From positions 1-64,000 of the forward strand of contig CALUFA010000012.1 in NCBI GenBank assembly GCA_944319795.1: a stretch of DNA of 64,000 nucleotides, in the 5' to 3' direction. Position numbers and translations under genes: made by a program. The DNA comes from an uncultured Prevotella sp. Lineage in GTDB: Bacteria; Bacteroidota; Bacteroidia; Bacteroidales; Bacteroidaceae. Under the pieces are notes generated by a model. It searched no databases. It worked only from the letters and a program-made list of their open reading frames with translations, and was not told where the DNA came from. Below are positions 44,175 through 53,045 of this stretch, piece by piece. Every line of letters starts with the position of its first letter. Position 1 is the first letter of the stretch.

Positions 44175-44657
44175 TTAAACAAGCACGCCCGACTTCTCCA
44201 ACCAGTCTATCATGCCGTCGCAGGCGTCCTCTATCAGGTCGAGGGCAAGCTCGAAATCCTCCGCTCCGCCGTAATACGGGTCGGGCACGGTGTCGTATCC
44301 GGGGTGGCGCGTCATGAAATCGGCCGTGCACATCACCTTCTTGCGCTCCTCGTCGGTGCGCGCCATGCGCTTCAAGTCGACCATGTTCTCATGGTCCATG
44401 CCGAAGATGTAGTCGAACTTGGCAAAGTCTTCACGCCTTATCTGCCTTGCGCGGCTGCATATATCGTAGCCCCGGCGCGCGCCGTGCTCGCGCATCCGTC
44501 GGTCGGGCAGCTGCCCTTCGTGCCACGAACCGATGCCGGCGGAGTCGACAAACACGCCGTCACGGAACGGAAAACGCTCTTCCAATTTCTTCTTCATTAC
44601 CGCCTCGGCTGCCGGGGAACGGCAGATATTACCGAGGCAAACGTACAATATGTCCAC
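44175..44657 (-). CDS. Low-molecular-weight protein tyrosine phosphatase
   Basis: A 160-residue phosphatase. The CX5R loop is C7-LGNIC-R13, and the catalytic acid loop is PDPYYGG. It starts with GTG at 44657, preceded by AAAAA. Enzymes of this class dephosphorylate tyrosine kinases that regulate capsule export, which fits its place between glycan genes, but no kinase is in the window. A GTTAAGA inverted repeat lies at its 5' side. Confidence 0.92.
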   Translation of the reverse strand: MDILYVCLGNICRSPAAEAVMKKKLEERFPFRDGVFVDSAGIGSWHEGQLPDRRMREHGARRGYDICSRARQIRREDFAKFDYIFGMDHENMVDLKRMARTDEERKKVMCTADFMTRHPGYDTVPDPYYGGAEDFELALDLIEDACDGMIDWLEKSGVLV

Positions 44658-44663
44658 TTTTTG

Positions 44664-44808
44664 AGTTAAGAGTTAAAAGTTATTTGAATTAAGAATTAAG
44701 AGTTAAGAAACGAAGTTCGCCGTTAAGCCAATTAAGAAAACATGCTCTGTTGAATAAGGTTCTACGGGCAATGCATATTTTCTTAACTCTTAATTCTTAA
44801 CTCTTAAA
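44664..44808. repeat. GTTAAGA short-word inverted repeat
   Basis: Arms at about 44686-44710 and 44771-44805 are built from AATTAAGA/GTTAAGA words, complementary with few mismatches. The right arm extends into the last codons of the acetyltransferase gene. Confidence 0.8.
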
Positions 44809-45357
44809 TTCCAATTTTCTTATCACCCTTGCCGGATTTCCTGCCGCTACGCAGTCGTCGGGAATGTCTTTCGTCACCACGCTGCCGGCCCCTATGATGC
44901 AGCGTTTGCCTATCTTGACGCCCGGGCAGACTATTACTCCGCCGCCGAGCCAGGTGTCTTCGCCTATGGTTATGGGGTAAGCGGTCTCTATCGTCTTGCG
45001 CCGTGGCACATGGTTGAAGGGGTGTTGCGGCGTGTAAAGCTGGCAGTGGGGGCCTATCTTCACGTTGTCTTCAAGCGTGATCATGCCTCCGTCGAGCATG
45101 GTGCAGTTGTAGTTTACGAACACGTTGCGGCCCATACGTATGCCGTTGCCGTGGTCGCAGTGGAACGGCGGGCACACGGTGCTGTCCTCCGGGATGCCGG
45201 GAATAAGGTCTTCTACCACCTCTCGGTAGCCGTCGGTGGTTATCGTCATCGCCTGCAGCTTTACGCACGCCTCCTTAGCGTGCCTGAGACTCTCGAGTAT
45301 CTCGGGGTCTGAGAAGTCGTAGAGCTGCCCGCTGCGCATCTTTTCAAATTCGGTCAT
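44797..45357 (-). CDS. Left-handed beta-helix O-acetyltransferase (galactoside/maltose type)
   Basis: A 186-residue acyltransferase with an N-terminal helical domain (EFEKMRSGQLYDFSDPEILE), then hexapeptide repeats (GIRMGRNVFVNYNCTMLDGG). The catalytic His is in TPQHPFNHVPRR and the C-terminal signature is IPDDCVAAGNPARVIRKL. Third member of its family in the window and next to the phosphatase gene. It is probably active on a sugar; the substrate is unknown. Confidence 0.92.
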   Translation of the reverse strand: MTEFEKMRSGQLYDFSDPEILESLRHAKEACVKLQAMTITTDGYREVVEDLIPGIPEDSTVCPPFHCDHGNGIRMGRNVFVNYNCTMLDGGMITLEDNVKIGPHCQLYTPQHPFNHVPRRKTIETAYPITIGEDTWLGGGVIVCPGVKIGKRCIIGAGSVVTKDIPDDCVAAGNPARVIRKLEFKS

Positions 45358-45481
45358 TGGGTGTTTGGTTTGATTAAAGGGTGTGACTAATGGGAGTATT
45401 TAGGCCGATAGGCCGTGGGCGGCACTTCCGTTTAAGTTGTTTTCCACGCCGCCGCCCCGCCTTGCGGCAGGCTATGGCGCG

Positions 45482-45949
45482 TCATTTCCTGCCGAAGTCG
45501 GCCGGTATGTCGCCCCAGGCGCGCGTGTCCCATTGTATTATAGGTACGCGGAACTGGTGCGTGCGCAGCCAGTTTTCGGCCCGGGCTATCACCTGGTGCA
45601 GCTGCTCCGTCTTGCCGTTAAGCTCGAGTTTTGTCTTACACTGCATCTTCCTTACCCACGTTATCGCCGTGAAACTGTCGCTGTAAATGGTCTTCCTCAT
45701 GCCTTTCTGCTCCATGAGGGCGAGGGCGTGGACTATGGCGAGGAACTCGCCGATGTTGTTCGTGCCGAAAACCGGGCCGTAATGGAACACCTGCGCGCCC
45801 GTGGCAAGGTCGATTCCACGGTACTCCATCTTGCCCGGATTGCCGCTGCACGCCGCGTCTACCGCCCACGCGTCGGCCGAAACCTCGACAGGTAATGGTA
45901 ATACCGTGTCGTGCCTGTAATCCGGCGGTGATGTTAAATCACATTTCAT
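45482..45949 (-). CDS. Ribonuclease H (RNase HI-like)
   Basis: A 155-residue nuclease cutting RNA in RNA-DNA hybrids. The first strand carries Asp in AVDAACSGNPG, a Glu in NIGEFLAI, and an Asp in YSDSFTAI, in the usual D-E-D order; a C-terminal Asp is present. The opening hairpin region is shortened. The ATG at 45949 is preferred to a longer start seven codons upstream. Not in an obvious operon. Confidence 0.88.
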   Translation of the reverse strand: MKCDLTSPPDYRHDTVLPLPVEVSADAWAVDAACSGNPGKMEYRGIDLATGAQVFHYGPVFGTNNIGEFLAIVHALALMEQKGMRKTIYSDSFTAITWVRKMQCKTKLELNGKTEQLHQVIARAENWLRTHQFRVPIIQWDTRAWGDIPADFGRK

Positions 45950-46030
45950 ATAGCCTGTTTTAATGAACAATACACCAGTTCGGTATAAGCATTATTACAC
46001 AAAAAGCATCGTTACCGTATTGGATTTAAT

Positions 46031-46155
46031 AAGTCTGTGGCATTCTGTCATTCCGGGCCGGGACCCGGAATCCAGTGTATGCAACCAAGTTGTTGACGAA
46101 AGTGCATTTCCTGGATTCCGGGTCTAAGCCCGGAATGACAGAATGCCACAGACTT
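46031..46155. repeat. Nested inverted-repeat element, copy 3
   Basis: Arms about 45 bp. The outer stretch AAGTCTGTGGCATTCTGTCA is perfectly matched by the right arm, whereas the inner palindrome differs on the left (CCGGGCCGGGACCCGG) from the right (CCGGGTCTAAGCCCGG). Located in the 329-bp gap between rnh and argS with a short AT-rich repeat after it. Confidence 0.88.
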
Positions 46156-46206
46156 CTTACATTTAGGAATAGTTAAATTCCTTATTTATCATGCAGAACC
46201 AACGTT

Positions 46207-46272
46207 ACAATGAAAAATGAACAATAAATAATCCCAAGATGATTTTTCATTATTCATTTTTCATTATTCACT
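46207..46272. repeat. AT-rich short-word inverted repeat (GAAAAATG words)
   Basis: AATGAAAAATGAACAATAAATAATC on the left loosely matches words of the form ATTATTCATTTTTCATT on the right. It ends at the argS stop codon. Confidence 0.65.
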
Positions 46273-46278
46273 TAATAA

Positions 46279-48096
46279 TTACATTCTCTCGGGCATTTCA
46301 ATTCCTAAGAGTGCCATACCGTTGCGCAATGTCTTGGCTACGTTGGCGGCGAGAACCAAGCGGAGCACCTTCTCCTTGTCGTCGTCGGCGCCGAGGATGC
46401 TGTAATCGTGGTAGAACTGGTTGAACTCTTTGGTCAGCTCGTAGCAATAGTTGGCTATTCCGCTGGGGCTGTAGTCGGTGCCGGCCTGGCGCACGGCAGC
46501 GCCGTATTCGTTCATCTTCTGTATCAGTTCGGTCTCCTTCTGGTTTACTGGATAGTCGCCGTCGAGCGTCGCGGGCAGGCTTATGCCCTGTTCGGCGGCC
46601 TTGCGCATTATGCTGCGTATGCGTGCGTAGGTGTACTGGATGAAGGGGCCCGTGTTGCCGTTGAAGTCGATCGACTCCTCCGGGTTGAAGAGCATGTTCT
46701 TCCTTGCGTCAACCTTCAGGATGAAATACTTAAGCGCGCCCATGCCGACTATGCGCGCAACGTTGGCGCGCTCGTCTTCGCTCATGTCGGCAAACTTGCC
46801 GAGCTCCTCGCTCGTCTGCCGCGCGTCCTTAATCATTTCGGCTATAAGGTCGTCGGCATCGACTACCGTTCCCTCGCGGCTCTTCATCTTGCCGTTGGGC
46901 AGCTCGACCATTCCGTAAGAGAAGTGTACAAGCTCCTTGCCCCACTTGAAGCCGAGACGGTCGAGCAGTATCGAGAGAACCTGGAAGTGGTAGTTCTGCT
47001 CGTTGCCTACGACGTATATCATCTTGTCAATCGGGTAGTCGGCGAAGCGCATCTCGGCGGTGCCGATGTCTTGCGTCATGTAGACCGACGTGCCGTCGGA
47101 ACGCAGCAGCAGCTTTTGGTCGAGGCCCTCGTCGGAGAGGTCGGCCCACACGCTGCCGTCGTCCTTGCGGAAGAAAAGGCCCTTCTCCAAGCCCTCTTCC
47201 ACCTTGGCCTTACCCTTCAGGTAGGTCTGCGATTCGTAGTATATTTTGTCGAAGCCTACGCCGAGCGCCTTGTAAGTCTCGTCAAAACCGGCGTAGACCC
47301 ACGAGTTCATCTTCTCCCAGAGGGCGCGCACCTCGGGGTCGCCCTGCTCCCATTTTACGAGCATCTCGTGGGCTTCCTTGATGAGAGGGGCCTCGTCCTT
47401 GGCCTTCTTCTCGGCCTCCTCGTCGGCCATGCCCTCGGCCGTGTACTTTGCCTTAAGCTCCTTCACCTCCTCGCGGTAGTGCTTGTCGAAGGCCACGTAG
47501 TAGTCGCCAATGAGGTGGTCGCCCTTCTTTCCGCTCGATTCGGGCGTCTCGCCGCCTCCGTATTTCAGCCATGCCAGCATCGACTTGCAGATGTGTATGC
47601 CGCGGTCGTTCACTATGTTGGTCTTCACTACGCGGTTGCCGTTGGCCTGCATTATCTGCGCGAGGCTCCAGCCCAACAGGTTGTTGCGCACATGGCCGAG
47701 GTGGAGCGGCTTGTTGGTGTTGGGCGACGAGTATTCTATCATCACTAACGGGGCGTCAGCTTCGGCCTTCTTTTCGCCGAAATGCTCGTCGGCGTTGATG
47801 TCGTTAAGCAACGCCAGCCATGCCGCAGGGGCTATCACGAGGTTGAGGAAGCCCTTAACCACGTTGTACGCGGCCACGTTGCGGTCGTTCTCCTTAAGGT
47901 AGCGGCCTATGTCCTCGGCCGTTTCCTCGGGTTTCTTGCGCGAAATCTTAAGGAGGGGGAACACTACGAGCGTAAGGTGTCCTTCAAACTCGCGTTTCGT
48001 TTTCTGCAGCTGCACCATCTTTTCAGGCACGTCCTGACCGTAAAGCGCTTTCACGGCGGCGGCCACCGAACTGCTTATTTCATTGGCAATGTTCAT
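46279..48096 (-). CDS. argS: Arginyl-tRNA synthetase
   Basis: A 605-residue class I synthetase. N-terminal tRNA-D-loop recognition domain, the HIGH-like motif HLGHVRNNLLG, the KMSKS-like loop GKMKSREG, and the C-terminal anticodon-binding domain ending VLRLVLAANVAKTLRNGMALLGIE. All expected parts are present. Monocistronic, with a TAATTTTG -7 element upstream at 48130-48137 on the minus strand. Confidence 0.97.
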   Translation of the reverse strand: MNIANEISSSVAAAVKALYGQDVPEKMVQLQKTKREFEGHLTLVVFPLLKISRKKPEETAEDIGRYLKENDRNVAAYNVVKGFLNLVIAPAAWLALLNDINADEHFGEKKAEADAPLVMIEYSSPNTNKPLHLGHVRNNLLGWSLAQIMQANGNRVVKTNIVNDRGIHICKSMLAWLKYGGGETPESSGKKGDHLIGDYYVAFDKHYREEVKELKAKYTAEGMADEEAEKKAKDEAPLIKEAHEMLVKWEQGDPEVRALWEKMNSWVYAGFDETYKALGVGFDKIYYESQTYLKGKAKVEEGLEKGLFFRKDDGSVWADLSDEGLDQKLLLRSDGTSVYMTQDIGTAEMRFADYPIDKMIYVVGNEQNYHFQVLSILLDRLGFKWGKELVHFSYGMVELPNGKMKSREGTVVDADDLIAEMIKDARQTSEELGKFADMSEDERANVARIVGMGALKYFILKVDARKNMLFNPEESIDFNGNTGPFIQYTYARIRSIMRKAAEQGISLPATLDGDYPVNQKETELIQKMNEYGAAVRQAGTDYSPSGIANYCYELTKEFNQFYHDYSILGADDDKEKVLRLVLAANVAKTLRNGMALLGIEMPERM

Positions 48097-48129
48097 CTTC
48101 TATATACCTTATTATTATTGTTTTGGCTG

Positions 48130-48137
48130 CAAAATTA
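48130..48137 (-). promoter_or_regulatory. Promoter -7 element of argS
   Basis: TAATTTTG on the minus strand. The surrounding 80 bp closely resemble the upstream region of the regulator gene at 54744, so this promoter segment appears duplicated. Confidence 0.6.
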
Positions 48138-48274
48138 CGAAAAATACGTGAGTTCACGGGTATGATTGGCGATAAAATAATGAATTATGTCCTTACGGCT
48201 TGCCGTCTGTCGCAATCACTGTGAACACCGTCTCTACTATGCCGTTGCGCCTCCGCCTGCGTCCGCAGGCAGAG

Positions 48275-48386
48275 GCCGTAATGCGAAAGGTTACCTTTCA
48301 GCGTGCAAAAGGCAACCTATCGCACGCTAAAAGGCCGCATTTTGCAGCGCAAAATGCGGCCTTTTACAACGGCGTTGATTATCAGC
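48275..48386. repeat. Four-module palindromic intergenic element, copy G
   Basis: Modules GAAAGGTTACCTTTC, AGCGTGCAAAAGG/CCTATCGCACGCT, and AAAAGGCCGCATTTTGC/GCAAAATGCGGCCTTTT. It ends with GGCGTTGATTATCAGC. Only one base in 112 differs from copy H. Confidence 0.93.
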
Positions 48387-48398
48387 GTATTACAAACG

Positions 48399-48440
48399 AA
48401 ATGCGGTTTGCCGCAATCACTGAGGCAAACCGCAAACATT
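48399..48440 (-). terminator. Hairpin after the type IX cargo gene
   Basis: ATGCGGTTTGCC pairs with GGCAAACCGCA around an 11-nt loop, 16 nt beyond the stop of the gene ending at 48456. It is a probable terminator although the following T run is weak. Confidence 0.6.
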
Positions 48441-48455
48441 AACCAAGTCTTTCTA

Positions 48456-50237
48456 TTATTTTACCACTAACTTCCTTACCGTAGCTTTTCCGTTTTTCAC
48501 CGTGCGCAGGACGTATATTCCGGGACGGTTGCCGGTCGCATGAACCTTGCGCCCGTCCAAGGTGAACATCTCCTCGCGGTCGGGGCCGGCCTCGGCGCTT
48601 GCATTGGTTATGCCGGTTGGCAGTCCGTCGGTCAGCTTTTTCATGTCGGCGTTCACGATGTTGCCGTTGCGGCGGTCGAGCAGCAGGGCCACGATGTAAA
48701 CGTTATCGGGGTTGAGCACCGTTTCGGGCAGGGTGAACGTCGTCTCGTGCGTGTACGTCTTGCCCACGTTCATCACTTCGGGCAGGCTGCCCTCAATGCC
48801 CTCGGGAGCGCCTATCGTGCCTCGGCCTACGTCGTTGAAATGGTAATTAGCCAGATATTTGGGCATGTCCTCGTATCCGCCCATAGGGCCTTCAGCACCG
48901 CCTGAGTAATAGTTGCTTTGTACGTAACCCGGGTCTCCCTCTACGCAAACGTCGTTCTCAACCACTACGTAGCCTACGCAGTAGCGGCCGTCTGCATAGT
49001 TGTCGTTAAGGACAACGCTCGACTTCACCGTGTATTCGCCGCCGTCTCCCTCGCCCGTCTCAAGCCCTATGTAGCCGAGGATGTCGCTTTCGGCTGCGTT
49101 ATCGTAAAATTTCGGGATGTCGGCGGGGTCGCCCGTCATGACGCGGTTGCGGTTGGTTATCGAGTATGGGTAACCCTGGTTGGCGGAAATCGTCCTAATA
49201 TAAGAGGTGTATTCTTCGTTTTCAAGTATGTCGTCACCGTGTACGGCAATGCCGATGAACGACTCGGGATATTTCTCCTTCATATTCTCAAACGTCACAA
49301 TGCCACGGATGCACCAACCACACCATGTGCCGGTAAGCTCTTCGGCAACAACTTTGATATGATGCGACGTGACGGTAGCCTTCGTTTCGTAGCGTTCTCC
49401 GCCTGCCTCCACCCATATTTCATACGTCTTCGTCTCGCCTGCAGGCAGCGTTTCGCCCGTGGCCACGCTTACGGGAAGCGTCTCTCCGGGCTTCAACTCG
49501 GTGTCGGCAAAGTCCTCGGTGCCGGTCACTCCGTCGCACTCATAGCCTACGGTAAAACCCTTTACGGGCTCGGCCAAGTCGGTGGAGACGTTGCCTTGTA
49601 TTACGATTTCATCCGTCGGCTTTACCAGCGGACGCATTGTTTGCTCTATGCGGACGGTAGCCGGCGAGCCTATCATTATGTCGTCGATGTAAAGCATGCT
49701 GCAGTCCTTGCTGTTGTTCACGAAGGCTACGCGCACCGTCTTGCCTACATAATCGGCAAGGCTGACGCTGTGGAAAGTCCATTCGGCCTGCTCTGCAGCG
49801 ACGGTGAACAGCGGACGGGCCTTGTCGAAATCGCTTATCTCGCCGCCGCCCTCGCTTATGTAGACGGCGTAACCGTCGCTGAACGTGGCATCGGTGGCCT
49901 TAGCGCGCCATGAAACTACGGCATCGGCACCGGTCACGGTGAACTGCGGCAATATCATCCAGTCGTCTGACGTTCCGCTCCCGGCGTACCACGACGTGCT
50001 CGCGGCAACGTAGTTGTCCTCTTTCTCGACGTAATAGCTCACCCACGGCGTGCCTACGCTGAAGCCGTAACGAGCCACGTCGACCGACGGCGTGTTGCCG
50101 TCGTTGTCGATAAGGATGAAGTCAGACGGTATGCCCTTGCTGAAATCGTAACGCTCGCTGCCGGCCGATTGTGCCGCATCGGCCACAGACGCGCAGCATA
50201 GCGACAACATAAGTGTCAGGCAAATATTTCTTTTCAT
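48456..50237 (-). CDS. Secreted Omp28-like protein with CxxC and a type IX sorting domain
   Basis: A 593-residue secreted protein. Signal peptide about residues 1-21 (SVADAAQ); a jelly-roll domain of cleaved-adhesin/choice-of-anchor type (residues 40-190, with LYIDDIMIGSP); an Ig-like segment; an Omp28-related thioredoxin-like domain with C306GWC309; and a C-terminal sorting tail (GRKVHATGNRPGIYVLRTVKNGK). It is a probable PorU/PorV client. Redox activity of the CGWC is plausible but unproven. The start at 50237 opens the signal peptide. Confidence 0.85.
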   Translation of the reverse strand: MKRNICLTLMLSLCCASVADAAQSAGSERYDFSKGIPSDFILIDNDGNTPSVDVARYGFSVGTPWVSYYVEKEDNYVAASTSWYAGSGTSDDWMILPQFTVTGADAVVSWRAKATDATFSDGYAVYISEGGGEISDFDKARPLFTVAAEQAEWTFHSVSLADYVGKTVRVAFVNNSKDCSMLYIDDIMIGSPATVRIEQTMRPLVKPTDEIVIQGNVSTDLAEPVKGFTVGYECDGVTGTEDFADTELKPGETLPVSVATGETLPAGETKTYEIWVEAGGERYETKATVTSHHIKVVAEELTGTWCGWCIRGIVTFENMKEKYPESFIGIAVHGDDILENEEYTSYIRTISANQGYPYSITNRNRVMTGDPADIPKFYDNAAESDILGYIGLETGEGDGGEYTVKSSVVLNDNYADGRYCVGYVVVENDVCVEGDPGYVQSNYYSGGAEGPMGGYEDMPKYLANYHFNDVGRGTIGAPEGIEGSLPEVMNVGKTYTHETTFTLPETVLNPDNVYIVALLLDRRNGNIVNADMKKLTDGLPTGITNASAEAGPDREEMFTLDGRKVHATGNRPGIYVLRTVKNGKATVRKLVVK

Positions 50238-50280
50238 AATAAAAAATATAATCTTTATAAGTATTATAAATCGATTATGC

Positions 50281-50371
50281 AATTAAGAATTATGAGTTAA
50301 GATTTAAGAAAATATGCTCTGCTTACACAGACAAGGCTATTTTCTTAAATCTTAACTCATAATTCTTAATT
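50281..50371. repeat. Perfect 34-bp inverted repeat of AATTAAGA-type words
   Basis: 50281-50314 is exactly complementary to 50338-50371, with a 23-nt loop. It is built from AATTAAGAATTATGAGTTAA-like words, differs in sequence from the copies at 6221 and 44664, and keeps its own complementarity. It sits just after the stop of the 803-residue gene. Confidence 0.92.
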
Positions 50372-50374
50372 AGC

Positions 50375-52786
50375 TTAGAACCTTACTTTCTTAACCTCGC
50401 CTCCGCTCTTTATGATGTAAACACCTTTAGCGTTAGGAGTGCTTACCTTGCGTCCTGAGAGGTCGTAGATTTCTGTCGGCTGCTGAGCTTCCCCGTCTTC
50501 TGTCTCAACCGAGTCGATGCCCGTGCCCTCAAATTCGACATACTGCGTTGCCGACGGGTCGGATACGTAGACTAAGCCGAAACGATCGTAGTAAGAAACG
50601 AGGTTGTAGCCGTACTTACATCCTGACTTAATTTGCAATCCGCTGATGCGTGCCGAGGTGGCGTCGCCGTCGAGCGTCTGCATGCCGAGAGTCGTTGTAA
50701 TCTCGTCTCCGGCTTTAACGTCCTGCTTTACTACCACGCGGTCTATCAGGAATGCAGAGCCATCATAAGTATAGAAGAGTAATCGGGTGGTGTTTGTTCC
50801 GCCGTTCATCTCTACGGTAGCTGTGTGGCTGCCGGCCTTTTCAGCGTTAATCAGCTGGTACATGGTGTTGTCGCCTTGTACGATAAAGTCCACATTGTCG
50901 TTCAATGTTACGAAATCTACGGTTACGGTATAGTTGCCTCCGGCACGATCGAGGTTGATGGCGGGCGACTGCAGGTCGACGTAGTTGTTTATACAGCCTA
51001 CCATGCCGTTGCTGAGCAGCGTTCCCCATCCGCTCCAACCGATGTTGTCGGTGTAGTCGTTGATTATTATCGGGTCATAGTTGTTGAGCGAAACGGGATT
51101 GTCTAACGTTCCTTCGGTACACTTGTTGAAGTTCTCCTCGAACACGGTGAAGTCCTCTGTATCCTCCGGAACGGTGTAAATCTCGTAGCTATATAGGTCA
51201 TAGCTTGTTGCGTTGATTGCTTTTTCCCAATTTGCCGTGTAACCTCCGCGGCGGTCTACGTCGGTCGCCTCTTTCACTACCGGGGCGGCCACGCCGTAAG
51301 CGAAATATGCTTCTGAGGCATCAGACGTGCGTCCGTCTGCGCTCGTAGCCTGCACCGTAAACGAGTAAAGGTTGTTCAGGTCGAGGTCGTTGAACGTCAT
51401 GCAAGTGTCTGCAGTCGAGACATTCTCGGCCACGCAAGTGGTTTCCGTAAGCGGAGTGGTCTCGAAGCTGAGGTTGTCTATTGCGAATACGCCTTCTTCT
51501 CCCCATCCTGCTTCCTTATATATTTTTACCGTTGAAGCCAAGCCTACCGGGAAGTCGCTTAGTTCGGCTAATGAAATTTCCGTCCATTCATCAACGCTTA
51601 CACTCTCAAGAGACGTGTACCACGTCATGGTTTGTCCTTCGGTGGTGACATCGAAATATAACATATCGGAACACTCTCCATTAGTGTCAACCCTCTTTAT
51701 GTATAATTTACCGTCAAGAAATTCGCTTCCGTTCAATTCAAACTGTACATAATCGCTGCTTGTTGACAACAACAGAGCCTTACTTCCGTCTGCTGCGTCG
51801 GTAGTAAAGCCGTCGCCGCTGGTCATTGCCGTCCACCCGTCGGCCAAGCCGGTGACTGCGCCGTTATCAAGGCTTGCGTCCTCGAATGACTCTTCCGTCT
51901 TGTAATTGTCGGTGCCGACGGTCTTTCTTTCATACAATGAAACGAGATAATTGTCTGCGCCATACGCCTTGTCCCAGCTTGCGGTGAAGCCGTCGGTGAC
52001 GAATTTCGTAGCGGCAAGATTCTGCGGAGTGCTGATATAGTCTTTGTCGCGGCTTACCTTTATATAGTCAACGATGAGGCCTCCGTCGTTGTAAGTTGCG
52101 GCATTCAACTGGAAGAAGCAGTCGTTGCCGGCATAAGGTATGTTCACATAGGCTTCTACCTCCTGCCATCCGTCTTCCGGCTCGAAATTATATATGTTCA
52201 TCTGTCCGCCCTGAGAATCGGACGGGTCGAACGGATAATCATAACCACCTGCTGCGATACTTATAAAGAACGGCCTTGAATAGTCGATACATTTAACGCG
52301 CAGCTGCATGCGGATGCGTCCCTGCATATTCATCATCGGGGAGTTGAGGATGCCGCCGAAGCCCGGATAGTTAAGGGCCATGTTGCCTCCTGCCTGGTAA
52401 ACGCCCAAACCGAACCATCCGGGAGTATGGAACAAGTCGTCAGGAAGATACATGTTATACGTCGTCTCGTAATCTTCGGGATACATTGTCCCGTCAGGCG
52501 CGTCTTCGGTACCCTTTGTCATAAGGGAGAAGTCTTCGTAGATAAGAGTCTCCCACCTGTCGGGATCATCTTCTTCGGCGCGCGTTTGCACCTTCTTCTG
52601 CAAGTCTTTAGCAGTTATCGTTTTTGCGTTTTTCTGCTTCTTTGTAAACTCTTCTGTCAACTGTTTCATGGTCTTCTGCTGACCGCTCTTCACCAATCGT
52701 TTCGGAGAAGTCTGCGCCGTCATACCCAACGCCACCACTAAGGCGAGCATCGAGACGACTACTCGGGTTAATGTAAATCTTTTCAT
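50375..52786 (-). CDS. Large secreted protein with fibronectin-like repeats and a type IX sorting domain
   Basis: An 803-residue secreted protein with a signal peptide (about 1-24, GMTAQ) and a charged segment (KKQKNAKTITAKDLQKK). Then alternate jelly-roll choice-of-anchor-type domains (for example LIVDYIKVS, FAIDNLSFE, FLIDRVVVK) and fibronectin-III-like stretches (NLAATKFVTDGFTASWDKA). It ends in a sorting tail (EIYDLSGRKVSTPNAKGVYI). No enzymatic motif seen. Likely surface-exposed PorU/PorV client with an adhesive role, which is inference. Confidence 0.82.
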   Translation of the reverse strand: MKRFTLTRVVVSMLALVVALGMTAQTSPKRLVKSGQQKTMKQLTEEFTKKQKNAKTITAKDLQKKVQTRAEEDDPDRWETLIYEDFSLMTKGTEDAPDGTMYPEDYETTYNMYLPDDLFHTPGWFGLGVYQAGGNMALNYPGFGGILNSPMMNMQGRIRMQLRVKCIDYSRPFFISIAAGGYDYPFDPSDSQGGQMNIYNFEPEDGWQEVEAYVNIPYAGNDCFFQLNAATYNDGGLIVDYIKVSRDKDYISTPQNLAATKFVTDGFTASWDKAYGADNYLVSLYERKTVGTDNYKTEESFEDASLDNGAVTGLADGWTAMTSGDGFTTDAADGSKALLLSTSSDYVQFELNGSEFLDGKLYIKRVDTNGECSDMLYFDVTTEGQTMTWYTSLESVSVDEWTEISLAELSDFPVGLASTVKIYKEAGWGEEGVFAIDNLSFETTPLTETTCVAENVSTADTCMTFNDLDLNNLYSFTVQATSADGRTSDASEAYFAYGVAAPVVKEATDVDRRGGYTANWEKAINATSYDLYSYEIYTVPEDTEDFTVFEENFNKCTEGTLDNPVSLNNYDPIIINDYTDNIGWSGWGTLLSNGMVGCINNYVDLQSPAINLDRAGGNYTVTVDFVTLNDNVDFIVQGDNTMYQLINAEKAGSHTATVEMNGGTNTTRLLFYTYDGSAFLIDRVVVKQDVKAGDEITTTLGMQTLDGDATSARISGLQIKSGCKYGYNLVSYYDRFGLVYVSDPSATQYVEFEGTGIDSVETEDGEAQQPTEIYDLSGRKVSTPNAKGVYIIKSGGEVKKVRF

Positions 52787-52816
52787 AATCGTTGAATTTT
52801 AGTTATTAATCCGATG

Positions 52817-52847
52817 CAAAACTATGAAAAGCTGAATAAAATGCAAT
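52817..52847 (-). promoter_or_regulatory. Promoter of the 803-residue secreted protein gene
   Basis: On the minus strand ATTG (52847-52844), 19 nt, TAGTTTTG (52824-52817), 31 nt before the start codon. Confidence 0.7.
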
Positions 52848-52905
52848 AAAATCAAGGCTTAGGAATGTTCTAATTCCCGAATAAGAACAAAATTACATGT
52901 ATTTT

Positions 52906-53045
52906 AAGCAGACGAGCAGACAAGTAACAAGCAGACAAGGAGATTTGCAAAGTTAATTACCAACAAGGCAAATCTCCTTGTCTGCTTGTCTGCTCGTCAC
53001 TTGTCTGCTAAAAAGTCTACTCGTCACTTGTCTGCTTGTCTGCTG
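52906..53045. repeat. CAGACAAG-word inverted repeat overlapping a gene end
   Basis: AGCAGACAAGGAGATTTGC pairs with GCAAATCTCCTTGTCTGCT, and further CAGACAAG/CTTGTCTG words follow. The right part supplies the last six codons and the stop of the regulator gene. It shares the core with 26609-26826. Confidence 0.88.

Noticed and set aside
46408-47748. A 446-codon plus-strand frame opposite argS
   Set aside because: Shadow frame; argS motifs HLGH and KMKS are on the other strand and the plus-strand product has no recognisable domain.
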